This document shows, in pieces, positions 1 to 6,801 of a DNA stretch of 8,483 bases (position 1 is the first letter of the stretch; each line of letters begins with the position of its first letter). The notes beneath the pieces were generated by a model that had not been told where the DNA came from, searched no databases, and saw nothing but the letters and a program-made list of their open reading frames with translations. The stretch comes from Pirellulaceae bacterium (GTDB taxonomy: Bacteria; Planctomycetota; Planctomycetia; Pirellulales; Pirellulaceae): the NCBI GenBank assembly GCA_030744095.1, contig JASLRF010000634.1:1-8483 (forward strand), in the 5' to 3' direction. Position numbers and translations under genes: made by a program.

Positions 1-1
1 C

Positions 2-259
2 AAGCTAGCTTTCTTCTACGGATTGCCCCTCGATGCCAGCCTGGGAAAAGGCGAATTTCCACCCAGTACTGCCGGATGGGAATTGTACGACCTCAAAGCC
101 GACCCCAAAGAGACGAACAACGTTTACAGAGATCCCAAATACGCGCCGGTGGTGAATCGCCTCAAGGCGCGACTTCTCGAGCTGAAAGAAGAATATGGCG
201 ATCGCGACGAAGGCTATCCGGCACTGATGAAGGTGCGCGAGAAGCATTGGAGGTCATGA
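2..259 (+). CDS. Sulfatase, C-terminal fragment (5' end outside window)
   Basis: This is the 3' end of a gene that starts upstream of the window; 85 codons are visible before the TGA at 257-259. The reading frame is open from base 2. The visible protein contains the stretch GWELYDLKADPKETNNVY, which matches the conserved C-terminal 'W-x-LYDL-x-x-DP-x-E-x-x-N' signature of type I formylglycine sulfatases (arylsulfatase/iduronate-sulfatase/choline-sulfatase-like). A charged helical tail follows (RLKARLLELKEEYGD), also usual for this family. The catalytic CxPSR motif and metal ligands lie in the missing part, so the substrate cannot be inferred. Family members hydrolyse sulfate esters, and planctomycete members are usually exported and act on sulfated polysaccharides. 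The next gene starts 45 nt downstream on the same strand with no obvious terminator between, so co-transcription is possible. An in-frame TTG at 23 is not a credible start because the homologous sequence continues upstream of it. Confidence 0.85.
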   Translation, partial: KLAFFYGLPLDASLGKGEFPPSTAGWELYDLKADPKETNNVYRDPKYAPVVNRLKARLLELKEEYGDRDEGYPALMKVREKHWRS

Positions 260-290
260 GTATCGGTGCCGTCAAATCCGCCGTAAGTCT

Positions 291-299
291 GGGAAAGGG
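291..299 (+). promoter_or_regulatory. Purine-rich ribosome binding site for the metallopeptidase gene
   Basis: The sequence GGGAAAGGG ends 5 nt before the ATG at 305. It is a plausible Shine-Dalgarno element and supports this start. The protein then begins with a signal peptide, which also supports it. Confidence 0.5.
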
Positions 300-304
300 T
301 TGAA

Positions 305-1510
305 ATGAGAAGCACATTCGCGACGGGCAAGTCTGTTGTCTGGCTTTTGACACTGGTATTTGCAAACGCTGCAGTTTCGGCTGAATCCGCTGATGCCCCA
401 TACAAAGTCAAAACTCTGTCTGACGACCAGGCCAAGGAATACGGACTGAATACGACGTTCTACAAAAAGTGCACGTCGGTGCAGGATGTGTTGATCGCGA
501 CTTCGGAACATGTGTCCGACCACGCGCATCGCGAAGCGGCGTACCAGTTCGACAAGGTGATGGAGAATATCAATCCAGATGTGGCGCAACGCATTCGTGA
601 TAGCAAGGTGCTATGCATTCTGATTGGTCATCAGGAATTGACATCCGAACTACCGCAGTTCGCCAGTGACAAAACCGGTAAGGAACTCGACTTCTATAAC
701 TGGCGGCAACGTGGCTTTCTTACCCGGATCGACGATCGACCTACAGTCGTCTTTGCCGAAGAGGATGTCCTTGAGTACGACGGCGGTATGCAGCTGGAGA
801 GTATTCTCATTCATGAGTTTGGTCACGTCATTCACGGCGCAGGCTTCGACAAGGAACTGCAAAACCGCCTGACGGACAGCTTTCAGCGGGCGAGAGCCAA
901 GGGCATCTGGATGGACGGCCGTGCTGCTCAACGATTTCGTCGAGTAAAAAGTGAGGCCCCGGTAAGCTTGTTTGAAGCGCTGGCCAAGTCGTTCCCCGAG
1001 CAGTCACCGGACTTGCTCACGAAGTGTCTCGACGGCGGAGATATCCTCGTCAACGGTAAGCCCACCAACTCACGTGTCCAGGTTACCAGGCAAGACAAGG
1101 TGCTCATCGTTTTTGGCGGCGAGAAGGAGTGTTACGCTCACAAGAACCGAGCTGAATACTGGGCCGAAGGCGTGCAGTGCTGGTACGACACGAACCGAAC
1201 GATGGATCACGATCACAACCACATCCACACGCGCGAACAACTCAAAGCCTACGACCCGGCGTTGGCCAAACTTTGTCATGATGTGCTTGGCGATACGCAG
1301 TGGCGTTTCGTTTCACCTCAGAGCCGCGCCGGCGTGGGCCATCTGGCAGGCTTCGATCCAGCCAATTCGCCAAAGGTCGTGGACGCCGATCACATCCAAG
1401 AGGCGGCTTACAACTACTACGATAAGTACTGGAAGAACTACTGGCTCCGACTTCACAAGAAACACGCAGAAGCTGCAGCATCGCATCCCGTCCCGGACAG
1501 TCCACTCTGA
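305..1510 (+). CDS. Secreted zinc metallopeptidase-like protein (gluzincin, anthrax-lethal-factor-like) with an S4-like insertion
   Basis: A 401-residue protein. Residues 1-26 form a signal peptide: basic start, hydrophobic VVWLLTLVFANAA, then a VSA cleavage site before ES. Residues 170-177 read HEFGHVIH, a classical HExxH zinc-peptidase motif (ligands H170 and H174, catalytic E171). Residues 281-289 read NRAEYWAEG. This parallels the NEAEFFAEA segment of anthrax lethal factor, which supplies that enzyme's third zinc ligand, so E284 is the likely ligand here and the fold is probably gluzincin. The two motifs lie about 110 residues apart, against about 45 in lethal factor. The extra part includes residues 222-271, which resemble an S4-type domain (LLTKCLDGGDILVNGK, then VTRQDKVLI). 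A histidine cluster, DHDHNHIH, follows at 301-308, and then a TREQLKAYDPAL motif. Exact substrate unknown. The protein is probably periplasmic or extracellular. The gene may be co-transcribed with the upstream sulfatase. It ends 20 nt from the convergent neighbour, with no hairpin terminator visible between them. Confidence 0.8.
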   Translation: MRSTFATGKSVVWLLTLVFANAAVSAESADAPYKVKTLSDDQAKEYGLNTTFYKKCTSVQDVLIATSEHVSDHAHREAAYQFDKVMENINPDVAQRIRDSKVLCILIGHQELTSELPQFASDKTGKELDFYNWRQRGFLTRIDDRPTVVFAEEDVLEYDGGMQLESILIHEFGHVIHGAGFDKELQNRLTDSFQRARAKGIWMDGRAAQRFRRVKSEAPVSLFEALAKSFPEQSPDLLTKCLDGGDILVNGKPTNSRVQVTRQDKVLIVFGGEKECYAHKNRAEYWAEGVQCWYDTNRTMDHDHNHIHTREQLKAYDPALAKLCHDVLGDTQWRFVSPQSRAGVGHLAGFDPANSPKVVDADHIQEAAYNYYDKYWKNYWLRLHKKHAEAAASHPVPDSPL

Positions 1511-1530
1511 CTGACCTACAAAGCAACGGA

Positions 1531-4500
1531 TCAATGCAGTGTCTGCAAATACGCAATCAAGTCTGCGAGTTGTTTGGGGGTCAAGTTGCCGACGACCCCT
1601 TTGGGCATCATGGAGACAGGCTGTTTGATGCGTTCTTCGATTTCATTCTGAGGTAGTTCCTTCGAGACGCCGTCGGCTTGGCGGATGGTGACAGTTTCGG
1701 CGCTTTCTAGAACGACAAAGCCGGTCAGTACTTTTCCGCTGTCCATCGCGAAGGCCCATGTGTCGAAGCCTTGTGTGATCTTCTTACTGGGGTCGACAAT
1801 CGATTCAATCAGCTCTTCCTCCTTGCTTCGCTTGCCGATGTCGACGAGATGCGGTCCTTTCGGCAACTGGCCGTTGGCGAATGTATGGCAGTGGATACAA
1901 GACTGGGACTGGAACAACTTTTGGCCTGCTGTGGCATTGCCATTGGCCTTCATCGCTCTGGCCAGCACCTCATCGTAGGCGACGTTCGCGATCTGGTTCG
2001 GATCGCTCGGGTCAAGTTCAGGCAGCTCAATCGCCTTCTCTGGTTTCTGCAGCGCGGCGATCTCATTGGCGCTAATGCCGGGGAGCTTGACGATGTGGCG
2101 CTTCAACTGTTCTTTAATGTGTGTGGCCAGCGACTGGTCAGCCTCTGATAGCGCAACCTTGATGGCGGCGGCAATCCGCTCGGACTGGCTCCACTTCTGC
2201 CGGTTGTAATACGGGCCGGTTGTGTCCGGCCGAGTGCCCCACCAGCGAGGGCTGCCTTCGGTGAATTCACCTTCACGGTGGTAGAGGCGAACCAGTGTTG
2301 TCCAGATTTCTCGTCGAAGTGTATCGTCGCGTGTTGTGCTGAGGACGTTGAACAATCCATCGATCGTTTCAGGGGCGTGCATCGACTTCAGCGCCCACAA
2401 CGCGCCTTCTCGGTATGGACCGGATAGCGCCGCGACGCACTGTTCAGCCGCCTCTATTTCGACGAGTGCCTTCACAGCCAGGTGTGGAATAACTCGCCCC
2501 GCATCCGGTTGTCGCCATGCGTCGCCATTGGCAACGGGAGCATCACTTGTGCGGATAGTGAGCGGCAGAATTGCGTTGGCGGCGACTCCCACATAGTCGG
2601 AGGCCTGTTGTTGAGCGTCTTTGCTCGTGACGACGTAGTTCCTATCGATGGCGTTGCTCATGATCCGACCAAGGCCGACAAGGGCGGCTTCCTGAACGCT
2701 CTGGTCGGGATCCTGCAGCGCATCAAGAAAGATACCGGGTGCCATCGCTTCCATGCCGGTTTTGCGATCGGCAATTGCTCGCAGACAGTGTTCCCGGATC
2801 GCATCGTCTTTCAGGAGCGTCGTCAGTATCCAATTCGCTCGGATACCAAGGGCCTGTTTCAGCGTGAAGATCGCGGCGACTCGCGCATACAGCGGTGCGT
2901 TCTTGTTGGCAACGAGTGCGAAAATCTGCTTGTGTGCGCGCGAGAGATCGCCGACCGTCGCGCCGTCCCCGTCAGGCATGGGGCCTGCCGCGAATTGGGA
3001 CTTCCTGAATTCGTCCCGTCGTAGAATCTCGCGCTGAACGTGAAGACGCATCACATCGGAAGGGTGGGCAAGCAAGTCGACGAGATCGGAACGTTCCAGC
3101 GCCTTCACGTCAGGCACTGGTTTGGGCACAAAGTTCACCGGCGTGACTTGAGCAACGAAACCAATATTCGGGCCATCGTAGCCGAATTTACCGTTCTTCC
3201 AACTGCTGACGTACATGCGACCACTGGCGTCGGCGTCGATGTCGGTCGGCCGGGGAAGTTTTAGAAACGTGTCTTGCTGCGCGTCAAAGGTCGGGCCATG
3301 CGCGGGCAGTTTGTGACTGAACACTTCGCTGCGGCCCCAATCGCACGTCAGCAACAGGTTATTGAAACCGGCAGGCCAACGTGCGTCCTGGAAGAACATC
3401 GCACCGCAGCCGGAACCGCCACCGTAGTCAGCTAGCGGCGGCATGATTTCCTCGCTGAAGTTCTTGAACAGAGACGGATAGCCGTAATTGGCCGATTGCA
3501 GAATATGTGACAGACGGATATCCCAACCGCCACCGTCGTTGGTGTTGTCTCGCGTGTAAATGTTCATCAAGGGATCGATGGCGACATCCACAATGTTTCG
3601 CTGCCCCCAGGCATAGATTTCCATCTCACTACCGTCAGGTCGAATGCGAACAATGCCACCACCGCGTTTGCTGAGCGTTGTGCCGTCTTTGGCGACAGCT
3701 TTGTTGAAGCCAAAATCGCCAACAGCGATATAGATCCAGCCATCAATTCCCATCCGAATTCCATTGGTGGTGTGATCGGCCCCGCGTTTCTCTACTTCCT
3801 GTGTGCTAATGCCCTCGATCAGCACTTCGCTGGTGTCGGCCGTACCGTCGCCGTCGCTGTCGCGAAAGACGCTCAAATACGGTGGATGCAGAACCCACAA
3901 CGAACCGTCGTCATAGATCAGGCCACGCGGATGATCCATCTTGGCAAACTCGTTGATCTGATCCGCCACACCGTTACCGTCGGTATCGATACAACGCAGC
4001 ACCTTGCCTCGCCCGGCTTCTTTTCCCAACGAACCTTGCTCATCGACGCCGACAAAAACCTCACCGGTGGCAGCCGCAGTCAGACAGACGGGATAGTTCA
4101 CATCGGGCGGCGTGCCGAACAGCGTGACGTTGAACCCGGGCGGTGCCTGCACATCACTTACCAGTGCGAGCAGACCGCCAGCGCTCGTGATAGTCTCCGC
4201 AAGTTCCGGCAATTCACCGGCCGTTGCCTCCAGTTCCCAGATCGATCCCCATAGTCCCTTACTGGCACCTAGAAATGTCACCCGGAGATAGCGAGTGTTC
4301 GGGGCAGCGACTTTATGAGCTCGAATGCCACCCGGCTTATCGTTCTTCGATTCGTCTACGATTCGCCTCCAAGCGTCGTTGTCGTGCGATGCTTCCACGA
4401 TGTACTGATACGTGATGTCCGCTCTTTTTTCCCAATGCAGTCGAATGGCACGCACGTGCTGTGGTTCTTTCAAGTCGACCGTCACCCATTCATCGACCTG

Positions 4501-5481
4501 CGACCCGGAAGCACACCAACGCGTGTTGAGCAAACCATCGGTCAAGTGCTTCCTGAAGTTTCCTTGTTGTTCGGTCTTAGACGTTACCGGTTTCTGATAG
4601 GCGAGATTGCCTTCGCCACAACAGTTTTGCGGAAGATAGTTGCTGGCTGTTTTCTGAATCGGCACGTTGATCAACGCCTTGATCTCTACGTCGGTCTGGT
4701 CGGTCGATGGCGTGAAATCCTTCTCCGGATCGCGACCAACAGCCCACAGTAACGCTTTGGCCTGCATATCCAGATACTTCGGTTCGGCCATCGTTTCGTT
4801 GTAGTGGCCGATTGTGGTACCAAAGACCCTTGTGCCGTGGTAGTCGTTGGTCCACACGCAGACTTGCGGCTCACCATCTGACTGACGAACCGCTTCGCCC
4901 AGCGGAGTGGCAGTGTCAAGCACTTGTGCCGAGTGGTACAGTTCGCCCTTCGGGGCCACGAACTTCGGCCCGAAGCGCGCCATGATGGGATGGTCTGGCA
5001 GCAGGTTTCTCACCGTGTACGAATAATGCGGCCCGTGCCCCGGCGAACGGATTCCAACGAAATCGAACCAGCGATCGTCCTTGACGCGATAACAGTGCAT
5101 GGCACAGTGAATCAGCATCGCCGGTGTGCCATCCCGGTGTGGCTTGAGGATACGATCCACGAACGCCAGATCCTTCACATTGGAAAAGCACTCGTTGTGA
5201 ACAACGATGTCGAATCCGGCGGCCCAAGTGGGATCGTTATAGAGCGGAATCGGTGTGTCCGTCGTCGTGCCGCCCTGTTGAACAACGGTCCAGCGGACAT
5301 TAGCGCGGGCGCTAATGCCGCGAGTGAGAATCAGCTTTTGCCGATCGTAGTCGTGACAACAACCGCCGGTGACAAGCAATGCTCGAATGGGGCGTTGTTT
5401 GACCGGTGCATCGTCTGCACTGACAGCAACACCCAAAGAAGAAAAGAAGACGTAGAAAATGACGGCAAGTTCAAAACGCAT
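1531..5481 (-). CDS. Large secreted PVC-type multidomain protein: ThuA, F5/8 type C, beta-propeller dehydrogenase-like, HEAT repeats, cytochrome c
   Basis: A 1316-residue exported protein. Residues 1-22 are a signal peptide (hydrophobic FYVFFSSLGVAV, then VSA before DD). Residues ~30-250 are ThuA-like (LLVTGGCCHDY near the start; GTRVFGTTIGHYNET near the end). Residues ~288-422 are a discoidin/F5-8 type C carbohydrate-binding-type domain (NLAYQKPVTS, LTDGLLNTRW, RYLRVTFLG). Residues ~445-785 are a PVC-type soluble-dehydrogenase-like beta-propeller with two calcium-loop-like motifs (DTDGNGVAD at 499-507, DSDGDGTAD at 541-549) and NGIRMGIDGWIYIAVGDFGF. Residues ~793-1130 are helical, HEAT-like, with the motif PRWWGTRPDTTGPYY at 1078-1092. 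Residues ~1180-1316 are a monoheme cytochrome c of the PVC type: CIHCH at 1195-1199, with M1291 or M1292 as probable axial ligand. The likely role is exported sugar or alcohol binding and oxidation with electron transfer to the C-terminal heme; the substrate is not known. The ATG at 5479-5481 is preceded by GAGAG at a 6-nt spacing. The nearest upstream gene, rlmN, ends 169 nt away on the same strand. Confidence 0.88.
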   Translation of the reverse strand: MRFELAVIFYVFFSSLGVAVSADDAPVKQRPIRALLVTGGCCHDYDRQKLILTRGISARANVRWTVVQQGGTTTDTPIPLYNDPTWAAGFDIVVHNECFSNVKDLAFVDRILKPHRDGTPAMLIHCAMHCYRVKDDRWFDFVGIRSPGHGPHYSYTVRNLLPDHPIMARFGPKFVAPKGELYHSAQVLDTATPLGEAVRQSDGEPQVCVWTNDYHGTRVFGTTIGHYNETMAEPKYLDMQAKALLWAVGRDPEKDFTPSTDQTDVEIKALINVPIQKTASNYLPQNCCGEGNLAYQKPVTSKTEQQGNFRKHLTDGLLNTRWCASGSQVDEWVTVDLKEPQHVRAIRLHWEKRADITYQYIVEASHDNDAWRRIVDESKNDKPGGIRAHKVAAPNTRYLRVTFLGASKGLWGSIWELEATAGELPELAETITSAGGLLALVSDVQAPPGFNVTLFGTPPDVNYPVCLTAAATGEVFVGVDEQGSLGKEAGRGKVLRCIDTDGNGVADQINEFAKMDHPRGLIYDDGSLWVLHPPYLSVFRDSDGDGTADTSEVLIEGISTQEVEKRGADHTTNGIRMGIDGWIYIAVGDFGFNKAVAKDGTTLSKRGGGIVRIRPDGSEMEIYAWGQRNIVDVAIDPLMNIYTRDNTNDGGGWDIRLSHILQSANYGYPSLFKNFSEEIMPPLADYGGGSGCGAMFFQDARWPAGFNNLLLTCDWGRSEVFSHKLPAHGPTFDAQQDTFLKLPRPTDIDADASGRMYVSSWKNGKFGYDGPNIGFVAQVTPVNFVPKPVPDVKALERSDLVDLLAHPSDVMRLHVQREILRRDEFRKSQFAAGPMPDGDGATVGDLSRAHKQIFALVANKNAPLYARVAAIFTLKQALGIRANWILTTLLKDDAIREHCLRAIADRKTGMEAMAPGIFLDALQDPDQSVQEAALVGLGRIMSNAIDRNYVVTSKDAQQQASDYVGVAANAILPLTIRTSDAPVANGDAWRQPDAGRVIPHLAVKALVEIEAAEQCVAALSGPYREGALWALKSMHAPETIDGLFNVLSTTRDDTLRREIWTTLVRLYHREGEFTEGSPRWWGTRPDTTGPYYNRQKWSQSERIAAAIKVALSEADQSLATHIKEQLKRHIVKLPGISANEIAALQKPEKAIELPELDPSDPNQIANVAYDEVLARAMKANGNATAGQKLFQSQSCIHCHTFANGQLPKGPHLVDIGKRSKEEELIESIVDPSKKITQGFDTWAFAMDSGKVLTGFVVLESAETVTIRQADGVSKELPQNEIEERIKQPVSMMPKGVVGNLTPKQLADLIAYLQTLH
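1885..1899 (-). other. Heme c attachment motif CxxCH (CIHCH)
   Basis: These codons encode C1195-I-H-C1198-H1199 of the multidomain protein. This is the only CxxCH in it, so the protein should carry one covalent heme. It lies in the C-terminal domain after a TAGQKLFQSQS lead-in typical of class I cytochrome c folds, which implies export and maturation outside the cytoplasm. Confidence 0.85.
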
Positions 5482-5599
5482 TCGGTGGCTCTCGCAAGGG
5501 CGGAGGGTGAGACATTGGGGCAGGATCTCTCAGCTTATTCGGAACGCTGCACGATGCAACACGTCCTGACAAGTGACCTAGCTCGAAACGGTAGACAAT

Positions 5600-5624
5600 C
5601 TCGCCGTCGAGACGGCAGAGTTTT
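5600..5624. terminator. Hairpin between rlmN and the PVC gene, possible terminator
   Basis: GCCGT (5603-5607) pairs with ACGGC (5612-5616) around a CGAG loop. The stem can extend with CTC (5600-5602) pairing to GAG (5618-5620) past one bulged A. TTTT follows at 5621-5624 on the plus strand. It lies about 30 nt beyond the rlmN stop, where a terminator would be expected. However, the T-run is on the plus strand, whereas both flanking genes are on the minus strand. Read in the minus direction the stem is followed only by GAGATTGTC. It may therefore be a weak rlmN 3' hairpin, a block to antisense transcription, or chance. Confidence 0.3.
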
Positions 5625-5650
5625 CTCGAATTTCTTCATATCCTTTCGGA

Positions 5651-6721
5651 TCAAGCATCGCTGAACATTGCCTGCCTGGCAATGACGCGATTCTCTTGCC
5701 GCACAAGTTGGCCGCAGGCAGCGGCAATATCATTGCCTAACGAGTGGCGAACAGTTGTCTTGAGACCGGCAGTCTTCAGCGTCTGGGCGAACGCTTTGCG
5801 TGTTGGACGATCTGAGCCGACAAGCTGTGGGGCATCTTCAATTGGGTTGTAGGGAATCAGATTAACGTGGACGTTCAGTCCGTCGAGCCATTCGATCAAT
5901 TCCGCCGCTTCGGCCTGCGAATCATTGACGCCCGCGAGCATCAGATATTCGATCATCACGGTAGTCTTGGCAGCTTGCAGCTTGTTGACCTCAACGATCG
6001 TTTGTCGCAATTCACCGAGCGGATATTTCCTGGCCAGCGGAATCAACCGCTCGCGAACCTCCTGCCGCACACTATGGAGGCTCAAAGCCTGATTGACGGC
6101 CGGAAAGCGTGCAGCGCAGCGAAGCATGCCGTCGATCACGCCAACCGTTGAGACCAGGATCTTTCCTGAAGAATGATTGAAGAACTCCGGAGCAACCAGG
6201 AGTTTCAGGGCGCGAAAGAGATTCTCCTCGTTGTGCAACGGTTCACCCATGCCCATGAAAACGATATTCCGCAACCGGCGCCCCTCGGCGACGAGAATCT
6301 GGCCCGCCCGGAGAACCTGATCGACAATCTCCTCTGACGACAGATCGCGCGCGATGCCCATCTTCCCCGTCGCACAAAACTCGCAGGCAGCGCCGCAACC
6401 AACTTGGCTGGACACGCACAATGTTGATCGCCCCGTCTCGATGCGCAAGATTACGGACTCGATCAACATGCCCAGCGACGTGCGCAAGAGCAACTTTGTC
6501 GCACCATCGACGGTCGAGTCGCAACGTCGGTAAGGCTCTAACACGTGCAGGCAGAGCTGGTCGCCCATGGGAAGTCCGGCCAATGCCGCTTCATCGGAAA
6601 CAAACCTTCTTAGCAATTTGCTGCGCAAGCTGCTGATGGCTTGCGGATCGATTCGCGCGGCAGCACGTAGCCAGTCGATGCGGCGAGTGTCGTAGATGCT
6701 GATCGGTTCGATTGAGTTCAT
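5651..6721 (-). CDS. rlmN: 23S rRNA adenine-C2 methyltransferase, RlmN/Cfr family radical SAM enzyme
   Basis: From the ATG at 6721 this is a 356-residue protein, normal for RlmN. Numbering from that ATG, the radical SAM cluster motif is C109-x3-C113-x2-C116 within SSQVGCGAACEFCATG. Seven residues before the cluster is C102, equivalent to E. coli RlmN C118. C336, in GNDIAAACGQL, is equivalent to C355, the cysteine that is methylated and forms the protein-RNA adduct. Other family blocks are NIVFMGMGEPLHNEENL, STVGVIDGM, and IEYLMLAGVND followed by HVNLIPYNP. RlmN methylates C2 of A2503 in 23S rRNA (and A37 of some tRNAs) and acts in the cytosol. Several positions look closer to Cfr: SLHS instead of the usual SLHA, and NPIEDAP after HVNLIPY. 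The N-terminal region is divergent. The frame stays open up to a TTG at 6847, which would overlap pepD. I prefer the ATG at 6721 because the protein from there resembles a complete family member, although no Shine-Dalgarno precedes it. It lies 80 nt downstream of pepD, perhaps in an operon. It could be a second, non-housekeeping copy. Confidence 0.88.
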   Translation of the reverse strand: MNSIEPISIYDTRRIDWLRAAARIDPQAISSLRSKLLRRFVSDEAALAGLPMGDQLCLHVLEPYRRCDSTVDGATKLLLRTSLGMLIESVILRIETGRSTLCVSSQVGCGAACEFCATGKMGIARDLSSEEIVDQVLRAGQILVAEGRRLRNIVFMGMGEPLHNEENLFRALKLLVAPEFFNHSSGKILVSTVGVIDGMLRCAARFPAVNQALSLHSVRQEVRERLIPLARKYPLGELRQTIVEVNKLQAAKTTVMIEYLMLAGVNDSQAEAAELIEWLDGLNVHVNLIPYNPIEDAPQLVGSDRPTRKAFAQTLKTAGLKTTVRHSLGNDIAAACGQLVRQENRVIARQAMFSDA

Positions 6722-6801
6722 TCGTCGTTTGGCAGCAAACAGAATCGGACGGTCGACGGGACGAGAGAAGACACTGAGCGGACATGGCCCTCCACCGCCA
6801 A

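Noticed and set aside
972..1514. 180-codon plus-strand ORF overlapping the metallopeptidase in another frame
   Set aside because: The translation is rich in Thr, Arg and Ser with no motif, while the overlapping frame carries the signal peptide and the zinc motifs.
1511..1530. Possible bidirectional terminator between the two convergent genes
   Set aside because: The 20 bases contain no inverted repeat or T-run. Transcripts probably overlap, but no element can be annotated.
5092..5106. CAMHC in the ThuA-like domain, which resembles a heme-binding motif
   Set aside because: The cysteines are separated by three residues and no histidine follows (CAMHCY), so it is not CxxCH. Only the C-terminal CIHCH qualifies.
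2073..5320. The string GCGCTAATGCC recurring near 2074 and 5308, with a variant near 3806
   Set aside because: All copies are inside the coding region and encode similar short turns (GISAN, GISAR, GIST). Coincidence and codon preference explain them better than a dispersed repeat.
5482..5599. Possible promoter for the multidomain gene (TTGCAT with TAAGCT on the minus strand)
   Set aside because: Each hexamer matches consensus at only about half its positions and planctomycete promoters are poorly defined, so the match is not above chance.
4924..5664. Plus-strand 246-codon ORF opposite the start of the multidomain gene
   Set aside because: It is antisense to the signal peptide and ThuA region of a clearly real gene, and its translation shows no recognisable domain. 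It is a codon-bias shadow that happens to run on through the intergenic gap.
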